A stretch of 64,000 nucleotides of DNA from Antennarius striatus (GCF_040054535.1 NC_090784.1:11288501-11352500); one strand, 5' to 3'. Counted from the stretch's first letter, positions 18,104 to 31,081 are shown. Numbers and translations are program-made. The notes: generated by a model not told the origin, from the sequence alone.

Positions 18104-20347
18104 CCACCCTTTCCTATTTGGAACATTGGGCGACGAGTCTCCTCCAATTGCTCCGGTCTCTGGCAACCCTTCTTGCTCCATGCCAGCTGACACCCATCTC
18201 GCTTAGGTCTTCTTTGGCAGTCTGTCTCCACGTCTTCTTTGGCCTCCCTCTCTTCCTCTTTCCACCCTCTGGCATCCAGTCCATGGCCACACTTGCCGGT
18301 CTCTCTCTTGGCAGTCGGAGTACGTGGCCAGTCATTCTCCTTCTCCTTTCAGAGACGATGGCTGACAGTGCAGCTACCCCTGCCCTCCTCATCACCTCTT
18401 CGTTGGTGATGTGGTCTCTCCATTCGATCCTCAGGATGGATCTCAGGCAACGCCGATGGAAGACATCTAACTTGTTGGCAATGTTGTTGGCTGTCTTCAT
18501 CCATGTCTCACAGGCGTAAATCGCTGTTGGGATGACCACTGACAAATAGAGGCGTAGCTTGGTAGCCGCAGTGATGGATTTCGATGACCAGATGTTGCGG
18601 AGGTGTTGGAAAACTCCCGCAGCTTTACCAAGTCTACTGTTGACGTTTTTCCTCCACATCACCTGTATTTGAGATGTTACTCCCAAGATATGTGAAGTTG
18701 TCAATGTACTTTATGTCGTGTTGGTGTAGAGTGAGTGGTTGAAGGTGTTGGTGCTGTCCGATGGCCATGGCCTTGGTCTTTTCCTGGCTTATTTCGTAAA
18801 CCGACCTTAACTCCGTGCTCATGCAGATTGTTGGTCAACTCCTGGAGTGCGGGCTGGGTGTGACTTAGGAGAGCCAAATCGTCTGCAAAGTCCAGGTCAG
18901 CTAGTCTGCCCCCTCCCCACTTGATACCAACGTTTGCTTGAAGGCGATGGAGCAGAACACTGCAAAATACCTTGACATCTTGCTTCTTGCTCCTTGTTGC
19001 TTAGGAGTGTCCTGCCATCCTTGCTCCTGATTGGCACGCTAGAGCTGCTCCTGGAGTTGGTTAGTTCCCGCACGATCTTGTATAGGGTCGTCGTGTTGTT
19101 CTTCTGTGCTACTTCCTGTGCTTCTCTTGCTTTCTCCTCTAGCTACTGTCTTTTGTCCTTCCTGCAACTCTTCTTCACTGCCCTGTCCAAGCGCCTGTAC
19201 TCTTCATCCTCCATCCTCCAGCTCCGGAGCCTCCTCTTTTGTTCCGTTTTTATCTTGGCCACCTTCCTTGCATGAATCAACTCTCAGCTGTTGTCTGATA
19301 TCCATCTTTGTTGGTACCCCTCTTTCTGCCTATAACTGCTTCCGCAGTTTCAGCGATGGCACAAGAGAACATACTTCACTGCTCTTCAATGGTTGCAAGG
19401 TGTTGTGGTACCTTGAGCTTCTTACTCAACTCCTCACAGAAGATTTCTGAGATGTTGTTATTCTTCAGCTTGTCCACTGTGTAAGGTCTCTTTGGCTGCA
19501 CCTTTTTCACCTTCTTCAGCTTCAGCTTGATTTTACCCACCACAAGGAAGTGGTCTGAACCCACGTCTGTACCTCTGTGGGAGCGAACGTCTAGCAATGA
19601 CGAGCGCCACCTTGTGTTGACGCAGATGTAGTCCAGCTCGTTCCGGGTCCCGCCACCAGGTGAAACCCAGGTCATTTTGTGGATCCGCTTGTGCTCAAAA
19701 AAGGTGTTACCAATGCTGAGGCCATTGCTACTGGTTAGCATCAACAGTCTCTCCCCGTTGTTGTTCATGGAACTTGCAGACCCATGTGGTCCAACTGTGG
19801 CATTAAGGCCCCTTCTGTCACTATCCAGTTTTGCGTTGAAGTCTCCAATCAGCATCTTGATGTCATAACTGGGGATCTCCTCAAGCACGGTCTGGAACTG
19901 GTTGTAGAAGGTGTCTTTATCTTCCTCTGAGGCAACTTTGGTTGGGGAATAGACTTGCACGATGGTTACTTTGGTATATCTAGTATATAGCCTCGCTGTG
20001 ATGATCCATTTATTCACCGGCTTCCATCCAACCAATGCTTGTGCCGCACTGCTGGAGAGGATAATGCCGACTCCATGGGAATGGTGGTCTTGCTTCCCAG
20101 AGTACAGAAAAGTTGCTCCGTCAACCATGAGGCGCCCCTGCCCCGTCCACCTCATTTCACTAACGCTTAAGATGTCTAGGCGATAGTCCCGCATATTCTT
20201 CAGCACCTGGTCCATGCGACCAGACTGGAACATTGTGCGCACATTCCAGGTGCCTACTCTGGTGTTGGTCTTGGTTCCGGAGATCAGGGTCATCAGAGGT
20301 CGTGCTTCCTGCTGGATTTCACCCGGCCATGTCATAGATACGTCCAA
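18104..20347 (-). mobile_element. Non-LTR retrotransposon (endonuclease plus RT tail), RT core deleted
   Basis: The minus-strand frame 20347-19376 (323 aa) is an intact apurinic-type endonuclease domain. It has VGTWNVRTM near the start, a catalytic GDFNAKL, and a terminal GSDHFLVV motif. Next come connecting sequence (TLYKIVRELTNSRSSS near 19080) and, near 18850-18960, the RT active-site box LDFADDLALL. The RT tail (18704-18114) has TKLRLYLSVVIPTAIYACET, HVLRLPRERP and GRPKKTWRQT. Most of the RT palm between about 19000 and 18970 is missing, so the element cannot be autonomous. A (CTAA)n tail follows. The protein resembles the 'craniofacial development protein 2-like' models that automatic pipelines often produce from such LINEs. 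The clade (RTE- or I-like) is uncertain. Confidence 0.8.
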
Positions 20348-20879
20348 GGATGTGCCGTCTCTTCTTCGCCGTGATTTACCGGAATGGCTTCCTCTCGTCG
20401 TTTCTGTAACAGATTTTTGTTTTACAGGGTGAGGTTGTTAACCTCACTCCCAACCCCCAACCTGGAGGACCAGTTGGATGCAGTTCAATGTCATACCCAG
20501 GACGACAGCAAACTACTGCTATTCATTTTTTTTCTACTCGCCTTGCCATACTATATAATTTTTTTCACTGCTTTTGTTCAGAAAGAGCGGCGCATGGACT
20601 TCATTTGTAAGTAAACGTAACATATAAACAAACATATAGCTAACAACATAACGTATTTTTGAAACAAATTTGCTCATTTGTGTGTTACAGTTTGTATGTG
20701 TAAATAATTCTAATAATTCTGCTCTAAGACTTTAAAAATAACCCACTCACTGTTGATAATTAAATTGTGAATGAGCTACACTGTAGGTTCATATGTTTGT
20801 AAATCTAATTATGATTAGATCAGTGCCTCACCAGCCATGAACCTCCCCGCACGTCACTGATACATAAGTACAGTCCATT

Positions 20880-20985
20880 TGGGAGCGGCCAAGTAACCTG
20901 AAGCGCATGTTTTTGGAGGTGGGAGGAAGGCGGAGAACCCAGATAGAACCCACGCATACACGGAGAGAACATGCAAACTCCTGTG
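20880..20985 (-). mobile_element. SINE fragment related to the 704-1041 element
   Basis: It shares the GCGCATG..TTTGG.GGTGGGAGGAAG body and the GAACCCACGCA..ACACGG stretch with the SINE at 704-1041. The tRNA-like head and tail are lost. Confidence 0.6.
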
Positions 20986-21505
20986 ACGACTAAGGTCGTG
21001 TGTGATGGGTTTGTTCCCTTGCTCCCTATTTTCTGTATGCTCATTGTGGTATGCAGATATGCATATTAGCTTGTGCCATCGCCCGATGGTGATTGGGGGA
21101 GCGCACCTGTTCGCTCTTTTGATTGGCTGCACCAAGGCCTTCCCAGGTATATGACGATCAAAGACGAGTCCTTCGGTGGCAGCAGGGTGTCAGGCAGCAG
21201 ATTCTCATCCTCTCCATCTTCCAACCAGCCACATGCCATTTTGTATGAACTACTTAGTCATACAAAACAGCAGTAGGATTGGACTGCCTGTTTATTTGGT
21301 GATTCTTTTCTCCTGTTTAATTTAATTAGGAAGGTTAGATCCTGTCATTTGTTTTTCTGTTAGGTTAATTATTATCATTTTACAGATAGGATCGTTTTGT
21401 TTGTTATTTTGGCATTAGTCCAACCTAAAGTGAGCTCAACATTTTGTTTGATACTTAGTTCTTGTTAATAAAAACTGATTTTCCTCATATACTGCAACAA
21501 TTCTT
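20985..21505 (+). mobile_element. LTR-like segment (possible solo LTR)
   Basis: It begins TGTGACGACTAAGG, typical of Ty3/Gypsy LTR starts. It has a TATA-like GGTATATGAC at about 21147 and an AATAAA at about 21467, and plausibly ends with CAACA near 21500. The following TGGTGGCTTCTTGGG could be a primer-binding-like start of internal sequence. No gag or pol frames follow and no second LTR was found. Confidence 0.45.
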
Positions 21506-21654
21506 CCTGGTGGCTTCTTGGGATTTGGGGAAGATGGGGCCTGTTCGTTTTATGGCTTAAGCACTCCTAGACTGGGCGACGCGAACGTAATGGGTCTCAG
21601 AGCCGGTAGTGAAGAGCCAGCTCTCAGAGTCGAGAACATAACCTCTGATCGTAA

Positions 21655-21800
21655 ATTCTGATCTGAGACTTTAAAGATAACCGACTCACTGTTGATAATT
21701 AAATGGTGAATAAACTACATTGTAGGTTCATATGTTTGTAAATCTAATTATGATGAGATCAGTGCCTCACCGGCCATGAACCTCACCGCACATCACTGGA
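21655..21800. repeat. Second copy of the CAGTGACGTGCGG element end
   Basis: Near-identical to 20697-20860, sharing CTGTTGATAATTAAAT, GTAGGTTCATATGTTTG and the terminal GCCTCACC.GCCATGAACCTC. A third partial copy lies at 22880-22951. Confidence 0.8.
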
Positions 21801-22552
21801 TTAGTGTCACTGGAAAAAAACAAGGTCTATGTTGTGAGATAAAAGTTGGGTTTGCGAGACGTCATCACAGCAGCACCACAGGCTTCATTCTCACGTCTGG
21901 ATCAGTAACGCCTCATCTTTGATGGTGTGTTGTTACTGTACGTCAGGTGGTGGGAACAAAGCAAACATTTCACCTGTAAATTAAAAATGACATATGTGTG
22001 GTTTAATATTTTCTAATGTGTGAGCAACAGAGCCTGAAAATAAGTTTATTAGAAATTAAAATCTACTTTGTTCGGCGGCACCGGTTCTAAATGTTCCCAG
22101 ACTTGAGATCTCTTTCTGGTTGGATCCATTGCAAAGTAATTACGACGCAAACTGTCAGCAATCGGAACACTAATGTGATCAATCCAAGGGATATTGACAC
22201 GATTGGCAGCGCACCACACTGTTTCATCCATTTTAACACATCTGGGACCGGCCGGTATTTCGGATCACCCATTGACCACTAAACTGTTTCACCTGGTGAA
22301 TGGAGCGCCAGTGTGTCACCTGGTGAATGGGACCGCTTAGTCTTTCGGCACACTTGTGTGCCAAACGTCATCAGTCACTCGTTTATCCAAGTTTGAAGCA
22401 GGCTCCGGAGCAGAGCAGTGCTTCACATGGGTATGCCCACCGGGTCCGGGGCATGTATCGGAGCGCCGGAACAAATCGGACATCACTACTAGGAAGCTGA
22501 GCTGTCCGTCTGGCCCGAGCGGCAGTCAGGCTGCAACAAACATGACCATCGA

Positions 22553-22652
22553 TCAGTGAATCAATCAGTGAATCAATCAATGAATTAATCAGTGAATCAA
22601 TCAATTAATCAATTGGTGAATCAATCGATCAATCAATCGGTGAATCAATCAA
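22553..22652. repeat. Imperfect (AATC)n array
   Basis: Degenerate tetranucleotide repeat with interspersed GTGA and GGTG variants. Confidence 0.85.
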
Positions 22653-22879
22653 TGTCGGTTGCGAAAGTAACGGCTCTGAGAGCTGGCTCTTTGAAGTAAA
22701 CGACGGAAACCAGCTCCTCTGTGCCTCTCTGTCTGCACTTAAAGCACTCACTGCGCTGAGCAGAGGAGGAAGGGGCATTTCTTATATTTTAGTTTTAGTT
22801 TATTTATTGTTGCACTGAAGAGTAAATATTTTTAATTTATATATTTTTTGCGTTGCGTGTTTTTACCGGATTCTGTGTT

Positions 22880-22951
22880 GCTTGACTTTAACTATGTATG
22901 TTTGTAAATCTAATTATGATGAGATCAGTGCCTCACCAGCCATGAACCTCA
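22880..22951. repeat. Third, partial copy of the CAGTGACGTGCGG element end
   Basis: Shares GTTTGTAAATCTAATTATGA and the GCCTCACCAGCCATGAACCT terminal stretch with 20790-20850, but breaks off before the outer TIR. Confidence 0.75.
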
Positions 22952-23331
22952 TCGTATTCACAGTGCAGGGAGACCTGCATTATGGATTCTGAAGGTCCTG
23001 GGCAGATTTCATTCAACATGGCAACACAAGCAAGCTGAATTCTGATGGATAAAACCCCTCTAACCTAAAAATAGAACACTGACCCAGTGTTGGTCTATGT
23101 CATATTATCTCCAAAGGTATAATTATATATTTATACATATATTTGAATATATTTATTTAAGGAAAATTCATTCAAATATAATTAACTTTTATTATATTAT
23201 CATGATTTCTGGTTATGTTAGACCAACAGAGAAGGCCTTGCTGGCCCTGACCGCCCACCACTGGTTCAAATACTCATAAATCAATGAAAGTCAAACATTT
23301 GACTATGAACTGATGAACACACTAGGTCAGG

Positions 23332-24056
<725 letters not shown>

Positions 24057-24656
24057 AACTAGATGGAGCTGAAGCCAAAGTGAGTTTACCGTCCCTGTTC
24101 AAGATTGTTAATAACTTAAAGTTAATTTGAGCATATCCAGAAGTCATTATATAATTGGTGAAAACTAGTCAGAGCACTGTTATTTGACAGCTGTTGTTAC
24201 TTGTTATTTTGTGGTTGTCTTTCTTCTTTTCAATGGTTTACATGTATGTTGTCAGAAGTATTTGCACCATTACACCACCCCTTATGCAGTCAACTACCCT
24301 TTAGAACGCTCGCAACAGAAAAAGTCGCTGTCACAGGGAAAATAAATTCCTTCCCAAAATTGTGCCTTTCTTAGATTTTTTAAGAGATTGACAAGGATCC
24401 CTTTTTCTGTATGTTGCTCACTTTGACCCATGGTTGTTACTGCATCACCCAGAAGACACTGCTAAAGTCATCAACTTTCAAACCACTATGATGCAGCATC
24501 CCTGAGAGTGATAGCGCTTAATGTCATTTCCATGTTGTGAACCTACCACTCGGAGTCTTTTTTGACATCATGACTGACTTGCCTGACTCCTCTGTATGTT
24601 ATGAGATCATTTCCATTCAATCCCTCCCACTCTCAAGTTTCACAGAAACAACCCCG

Positions 24657-24713
<57 letters not shown>

Positions 24714-24741
24714 CCACACACACCCCCACACACACACACAT
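24657..24741. repeat. (CA)n microsatellite with CCCCCA interruptions
   Basis: Dinucleotide tract broken twice by short C runs near its 3' end. Confidence 0.96.
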
Positions 24742-26426
24742 AAACTACTGAAGATTCACCATCACATAAAGGCAGACAGCTGATGAAACTTTCATACTTG
24801 TCACAGATTTCCAAAGTCCAATTTCTCCCATGTAACACTGGGGACACCATGACCTCTGTGGAGGAACTGACCAGAGATCACTGCATGTACAGTTATGTGT
24901 TGTACCCAGATGCATCGATCAATATTAGCCAATAGATGGCAGTGTTGTAGAACCTAATGGGGCTCCCAGAATTAGAGAGAATCTTCTAGTCTAGTCCACT
25001 AGGTCTTCTAGTGCAGCAGTGGGGGCAGGGGGCAGGGGGCAGTGGGCAGCGCTGTGCAGTGTTCACAGCAAGAAGGTATCCGATTCCATTCCACCTGTGT
25101 GTATGTTCTCCCTGTGTCTGTGTGGGTAGTCTTTCTGCAGTGTCAGTAAAATTCTTTCTAGAGCTTTAGCTCTAAAAACAAATACCCTGCCCAGCAGGCT
25201 AGGGCAGTGTGTTCGAGGGTGACCAGTAAATTCTGTCTGCAGGGCACACCTCTCAGACCCCTCCACTATGGTAAGGTGGACGTGGAGGGGTTTGAGTACC
25301 CTGATGAAACTGGGAGCTGATGATGATAAGTTTTCTATTCAATGAGTATTTCTGCTCAAGGTCATTTAATTAGAACACATGGCCTCTATATTTTAACTCT
25401 CTGGCTGCCAACCCTTTTAAAAGCAGATACTGCATGCGGTTTGAGAGCACTTTGACCAATCTTTCAAGACCCAGTGAATATTGTGTTGTTGGGGACCGCT
25501 GATCTAGGGGTAACGTGAGACAATGACACCTGAAGTGTGTTCCGGACATCTGGTCTACTCCGCAGTTTAGTTTTCTTTACGGTCACTGCAGAAAATCCCA
25601 CTTCACAAAGACAGGAGGTTGGAAAAGGAAGCAGGGTTTCAATACTTTTTGGGCAATCTCAGGATAATCTGCCTTGACTTTAATCCAGAACACTGGCACA
25701 GTTGTGGGCGTTTAATTTAGGGTAACAGCTGCTAACCTGTCACGTGACCGAGACCTGTCAAGAGGCACAGACGCATCTGTGCGTCATTCCACACAGACAT
25801 CACTTTTCAAAATAAAACATCTTTAGACTGGTAATCAATAAAAAAAAGAAAATCAAACGTTCTATTTGACTATGGACTGATTAAAGGTGTTTCATTAAGT
25901 GACACTTTGACTCTCGCACCTGGTTCTTTTGGAAACATAACAGAAATGAACACAACATATAGAAGAAGAGATAAGAGGGATGGATTAGTATGTAAAAAGC
26001 AAAGAGACAAAGCAAATGAAGCAGAGAGGAAGAACACAGCTGGCAAAGGGAGAATCACAAGGAGTGATGAAGACCAGACCAGGTAGAGTAGGTAAGGAGG
26101 AGAGGACAATGGAAGCATTTTTGCATGAGATTTATGCAGCCAAGATTAAAAATAAAACAGTCTAACCTCTATACTCGCATATTGTATTGACAACCAACAT
26201 TGAACCTGGTTCTTATGTGTTACTGTTTGACAGATCGCTATTGCTACCAATCACTTTCTTGGCTGCTAGTGAGCTCCAAAAAGTCTCAGCTTGTGTTTCT
26301 AAAATCTTGTATTTCCTGGTTCAAGTCTCCATAATACATGGAAACTTAAACCAGGAACTGTTTCTGCTCAATGTCATTAAAATATAACACATGACCTCAA
26401 TATCTTTAATTAAAGTTGGAGAAAGC
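24742..26426. other. Non-coding spacer before iqcg 3' end
   Basis: No supported exon. The segment at 25257-25291 holds a 10-bp perfect inverted repeat (ACCCCTCCAC / GTGGAGGGGT). The stretch at 25330-25400 resembles 26345-26405 (TTTCTGCTCAA.GTCATT, ACACATG.CCTC.ATAT), a short dispersed repeat. Confidence 0.4.
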
Positions 26427-28970
26427 TCATTTCTTTTTCTTTCCCTTTTTTCCCTTCTTTTTCTTGCCTTCCTTTTTGAAACTACCAAGGCCTCTGCGGA
26501 CCATGCAGCCTCTCCACCAGGCCTGTATCTGCAGGGAGAAAGATCACAGGGCTGGGTTGGATTTATCAATCAGTACCCTAAATGAAGATGTTGATCTGAG
26601 TGCTAACTGGATGCTGTTACCTTGGTAGCAGCTCTGATCTGTTCTTCCAGTTGACGCAGCTTCTCCTGTTCCTCCTCGTCCTCCATCACCATCTGCTCCA
26701 TGTCCCCAATCTGAACACAACTCATTGTCTCAGTACTGTTTATCTAAAAATCGCTGTGCATCCTGTTTATCATTCAAAGCTGTTAACTGGGCCATGCTCC
26801 ACAAAAGGAGAGCCTACCCTCTCCTCCGTGTCCATCAGCCTGTCCGCAATCACTGTTCTTTTACAACACACATTATTGAGCTGCTGCTTTTTCTGCTGAA
26901 GCATCTCCTCTGTCTGCTGTTTCCACTGCTGAAGCTCTTCCTGCCACTCCTGAAACAAATACATAGAAAAAAAGAAAAGAAAAGGTGGTGTATCAAATGT
27001 TAATTTTGTTCACAGTCATCAATGGTCTCTCTTTATGTGTTAACAGCTTTTGTTCATCATTTTTCCAAGTAGGTGTAAAAATGTTGGATTTTCAACTTTG
27101 GCTGTCTGTTGAGTTCACACCTTACAAAGTTAAATTGAATAAGAATGAACCTTTATTTCCACTGTAGTGGTTAATAGTCACAAACTATACACACACACAC
27201 ATAAACACTGGAAAAAACGGTGAGAGGTAATGGTAACGATAATAATAATAATCATAATAATAAAGATAATGGGTAGAGATAGGATGGTGTGAAGCTTCCT
27301 CGTGGGGTACCCCAAAGAGCAACTTGTAAGGGAACACGGTGCCTTGCTCAAGGGCACCTCGGCCAGTGCTCAGGAGGTGAACTGGCACCTCTCCACTGCA
27401 AGTTCATACTCCAAACTTTTTTTTTTTGGTTCACATGGGTTTTGTACCAGCCTGATCCCCAGCCCAAGACCCAGTGTACTGAGTCACTCTTTCCCCCAGC
27501 AATACAACACATTGAAACTTCATTCATGCTAAAGAACCATATGTTTAATAGCATTAAAGGTTAATGGTAATGTGACCGCACCCACCTGATGCTGATTGTC
27601 AAGGAAAGTCACTAGCATATCTTGTATTTCGGCTGCGTTCTTAAGCTCTTGGGTCAGCAGCTGAAAGCGGAGGAAGATAATTTAACATGTTTTTGATGTC
27701 TTGTGTTTTTTGGTCATGTGTGCACATTTTCAGTCAAGAAGAGGAGAATTGAGAGTATTAAAAATTAGATGATGTGTCCTCTCCTTTTGGAGAGGAAGGG
27801 AACAGAGAGCATGTATCATATTTCAGTTCTATATAATGATGAAGGATCACTTGAAAGCATGCACTATGAACTTGGTGTGCAGGAAGAAAGAACTGAGAAT
27901 TTATTGGACTTAATGGACTGCTGGACCCACCTCCACCTGGCGAAGAAGCGACCTCTCAGCTTGGATGTTCTGTTTTTGCACCTGCTGGAGCTGCATCTCT
28001 GCATGTGTTTTCTCAATCCTCTCCCTGCTAGCAATCTTTGTTTTCTGCTCACTCAGCTCATGTTTCAGGTCTTCGATGACTTTGATAATTTCCTGAGGGG
28101 ACAGAGTATTCATGCTCTGAAGCACTACATCAACAACCTTCAGATTAACAAGTTTGCTTCTGTTTTCTAAGAAACCTAACCAACTGTTAAGCATAACAAT
28201 CATTTATGAAGACAGTTTTTGGATCTGTTCAGTTCGTCACCTGCAGTTTCTCATTTTTCTGCTGGGCCTCCGCATGCAAGCTCTTTAAAGTTTGTTTTTT
28301 AAGCTCCAACTCTCTGTTTTCACGTCTAGGTGGAAAGAAACAGTTTTTTACTGTCATCGCATAAACTCCCATTCTCTTTGACAATTTGCTTTTCCACCAG
28401 AAAGCACAGCAAATTGTCTCTACAAAAATATTTCAGTGGTCAAAACCTTATTACAGTGAACTGCTATAATTATTGTTTCTGAATGATGCAGTGCTGCACC
28501 TGTTCATGATAACAGGGTCCTCCTCCAATGTCTCCTGCAGAGGACTGACACTGTGCTTCTCCTGCAGCTCCAAACACAACTTGGAAACATGTTTTGAGAC
28601 GTACTCACTAGGGCATAGAGGAAGAGAGAAACTCAGTAATGCAAATGTGGATGCAGAGAAATTATTTTCCATTTGTGCTACTCACCAGTCTCTTTTCAGC
28701 TTAGTCATCATGTCCTAAACACACACACATTAACAGTACCATTGTGTTTTAGTCAACAAATGGCATAGTCCAGTTACATCATCATGCAGTCAATTAGCTG
28801 TATAACAGACAGATGATCAAATGCTAAGCAGTGAATCTCACCCCAGGAGCTGCAGGTCCTGTCTTCTGGTCAATCCGCAATTTTAGAGTGCATCCCAGTA
28901 TGTCCAACTGGACTGCACAATCCTCCAGTACAGCTGCCAGTCGGAGACTCTGAATGTGGGACAGGGACAT
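26427..28970 (-). CDS. iqcg: IQ domain-containing protein G / dynein regulatory complex subunit 9
   Basis: IQCG (DRC9) is a coiled-coil, calmodulin-binding subunit of the nexin-dynein regulatory complex, which links microtubule doublets in motile cilia and sperm flagella. Nine coding exons, listed 5' to 3' on the minus strand: 28970-28842, 28714-28686, 28607-28500, 28325-28241, 28092-27931, 27660-27586, 26949-26818, 26710-26621 and 26528-26427. All phases agree, giving 303 aa. The N-terminus has a short conserved helix (RLAAVLEDCAVQLDIL). Long heptad-rich coiled coil follows, including EWQEELQQWKQQTEEML. A classic IQ motif, IQAWWRGCMVRRGLG, starts at residue 271, followed by a Lys-rich tail as in the human protein. 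Human IQCG is about 443 aa. This model lacks part of the N-terminal and middle region, and a 5' exon may be missing because an acceptor-like CCACAG abuts the ATG. An RFX X-box lies about 240 bp upstream. Confidence 0.88.
27286..27490 (-). mobile_element. SINE fragment in iqcg intron
   Basis: Carries GTGCCTTGCTCAAGGGCACCTCGG, AGTGCTCAGGAGGTGAAC, and AGCCCAAGACCCAGTGTACTGAGTCA. These match the element at 63770-63945 and partly the one at 1405-1806. Read on the minus strand, the last stretch is a tRNA-like head. Confidence 0.6.
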
Positions 28971-29202
28971 CCTGTGGATATAGACAGAGATTTTATTGGG
29001 ACGGCTAACAATAAGAAAAGGGGATAAAATATTTATCTAGTTATTGCTGGTAGATAGATGATTCTGATCAAGAAGCTAGGAAATGTTATTTTGCAGTGGA
29101 TCCTAAACACACTAACTCTAATTGTCACTTTGAATCAGGCTTTTATTTTCTCGTGTGATCTTCTCTCTCTATTGACTATTCTGGTAGTTCAACAGTGTAC
29201 GC

Positions 29203-29216
29203 GTCACTATGGTAAC
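29203..29216. promoter_or_regulatory. RFX X-box upstream of iqcg
   Basis: GTCACT-AT-GGTAAC is two half-sites separated by two bases. GGTAAC matches the RGYAAC half exactly and the other half has one mismatch. X-boxes bound by RFX factors sit just upstream of ciliary genes. The site lies 230-250 bp 5' of the iqcg start codon on the correct side. Confidence 0.6.
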
Positions 29217-29435
29217 AACGCGGAGCAGGTTTGACTCAACTTTATTTAAAGAACAGTACCAAAGCGAAAAGCAGTGAAGAAACACACCGTGATAGTTTAA
29301 AAGAAATGTCTGTGCAGTATTACAGTTGCGATTGTCCCTCCGTAAGTAAGTAAATTAGTTGTTAGTCCGTAAATAAAGCCGCAGATCAAAGCGCAGATTG
29401 TATGACAACAGAGAACTAGATTACATTAGAGCACC

Positions 29436-29610
29436 GGGGGGGGGGGGGCAAGTAGACAGCACAGGGTGAGATCACAGGAGTGTAGATCAGAGGACGTACG
29501 GAACTCATGAGACCAAAAATGCCCCAAATTCTTTGCAGACTTGGGTCCAGAAATTTGTATTAGTAGAGATTAAAAGGTCTGATCTCCTTTTTTTTTTTTT
29601 TTTTTTTTTT
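29436..29610. repeat. Poly-G (29436-29448) and poly-T (29588-29610) tracts
   Basis: Two homopolymer runs in the spacer upstream of iqcg. The poly-T may be the poly-A tail of a degraded minus-strand retroelement. Confidence 0.9.
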
Positions 29611-29754
29611 GTAGCTTCGTTTATTCAGCCGATGCTACGCTTATACTCTTGCCTGTCTTTATTAATATCTTATACATGTTAGATATGTTTATTGATACAT
29701 TTCCTCTCTGGCTTCTTTCCACTTCCAAAAATGTACAAATTAGGTGAATTGATC

Positions 29755-29945
29755 GTTCCGTGCGTCAGTGGCTGTTTGGCTTCAGTGTGGCTCCGTAGTG
29801 TGCTGGCGTCGTGCTCGGAATGTCCCCCGCCTCTTGGATGCAAGTCAGCTGGGATAGGCTCCAGCAGTCCCCGCAACTTGCTAAAGGTAGAACAAAGCCA
29901 CAGAAAATAGTAGAAAATGAATGAATGAACGAATGAATGAATAAC
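29755..29945 (+). mobile_element. L2-like SINE/LINE 3' end with (AATG)n tail
   Basis: Contains the CAGCTGGGATAGGCTCCAGC stretch typical of fish L2-related 3' ends. It finishes with AGAAAATGAATGAATG repeats. Only the 3' end is present. Confidence 0.7.
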
Positions 29946-31081
29946 AAAGGTTGAATTTTATTACACTCATTTGTTCACATTTATTATCTCATGACATGTT
30001 ATGAAGGAGAACCCCCTTTCCCCTTTACAGTTAGTGACGGAGTAAAACAAAACAAAATAAAACAAAGACAAAGAGACAAAGAGCTTTATTTGTCATTATT
30101 ACAGGGATGGTACACTGAAATTGAAAGGCCAGATGGAAGTCGGCCTAGAGCCGCTGCACAAAGGTGTTCTTCATTTTAAAAATATCAAAAGTTTCCAAGG
30201 AGGGGGAATAACTCAGCTTCTGTTTCATTCATCAGAGTACTAGGAAAAACCCACAATCTTTTTAACATTAAGTAACCATGTCTTTTTACAGTCAAAAATA
30301 AATAAAATACTGTTGGAGCCAGTGCAAAGAACAAGTTAGTGAAAACAAGCTACTTGTATGTGTAATATATAACACTCATATTATTATACAAACTTAATTT
30401 GTTCAACAGCTGCCTCAGGCCAGAATTATGTGTCCTTTCATTACCTCTGAAATTGTCTTCCCTCTTGAATTTTGGCTATAACTGAATTACCTCCTAAAGC
30501 TCACCATTGACCGTTTCTAATTGTGCCCATAGAACCTGGTGAGAGCTAGGATTATCTTGATAATTGTTTTTGAATGTCCAGCTAAACCATTAACATGATG
30601 TGTTGGGAATTTCCAGATTTCTTTTGATAGCGTATCAGTACCTGCAATGCTCAAATATTCAGCATTGCTCAGGTTCTGAGCAAGAATCAGGTAAAAAAAA
30701 CATACTGAATGTGTTTGAATCGCTACATAGACACACTGAAAAAAACGTATGCAAACCCCCTCCATTGAGCATAAACAGTAAAATTAACCAAATGCACATC
30801 ATGAATCCTGTGTTGCAAATACATTTGTAAAGAAGGTAAAGGTAGCCTGGTATAACATGCAGCAGACAATAGTAATTCATTCAATTGCTGTAGTGATAAA
30901 GGGAGGCAGAAGGGAGCCCCAGTATAAGTCAACCGCAGTGAAGAGGAGCAGAGCAGAGCATCCTGGAGAACCCTGAAGCAAATGCTTCCTCTGAGCTTCC
31001 ATTTCACTTTCTCAGTGTTGTTTCAAAGATAAGCTTTTGTTTGTTTCTGGAAAAGTAGGTGGAGATGAATCTGTCCTCTCC
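29946..31081. other. Spacer between iqcg promoter side and clptm1l 3' end
   Basis: No exon seen. It probably includes the clptm1l 3' untranslated region, which runs leftward from 31081. No poly-A signal could be chosen with confidence. Confidence 0.4.

Larger units (their letters stand above)
17545..20862. mobile_element. DNA transposon copy with TIR CAGTGACGTGCGG, split by a LINE
   Basis: The left end at 17545 reads CAGTGACGTGCGGTCAGGGG. The right end at about 20826-20860 is its imperfect inverse, ...CCCCGCACGTCACTG. No transposase remains. The LINE at 18104-20347 sits inside, so the DNA element is older. The right-hand 160 bp recurs at 21655-21800 and partly at 22880-22951, showing a dispersed family. 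The superfamily is not assigned because no clear target duplication was seen. Confidence 0.6.

Noticed and set aside
19376-20347. Host gene 'craniofacial development protein 2-like'
   Set aside because: Endonuclease motifs, followed by FADD reverse-transcriptase box and RT tail on the same strand, show it is LINE-derived.
26427-28970. Synaptonemal complex protein SYCE1/SYCE1L
   Set aside because: Considered at first because of the coiled coils and the neighbouring ADAMTS gene. The IQ motif IQAWWRGCMVRRGLG with a Lys-rich tail and the AVLEDCAVQLDIL helix match IQCG instead.
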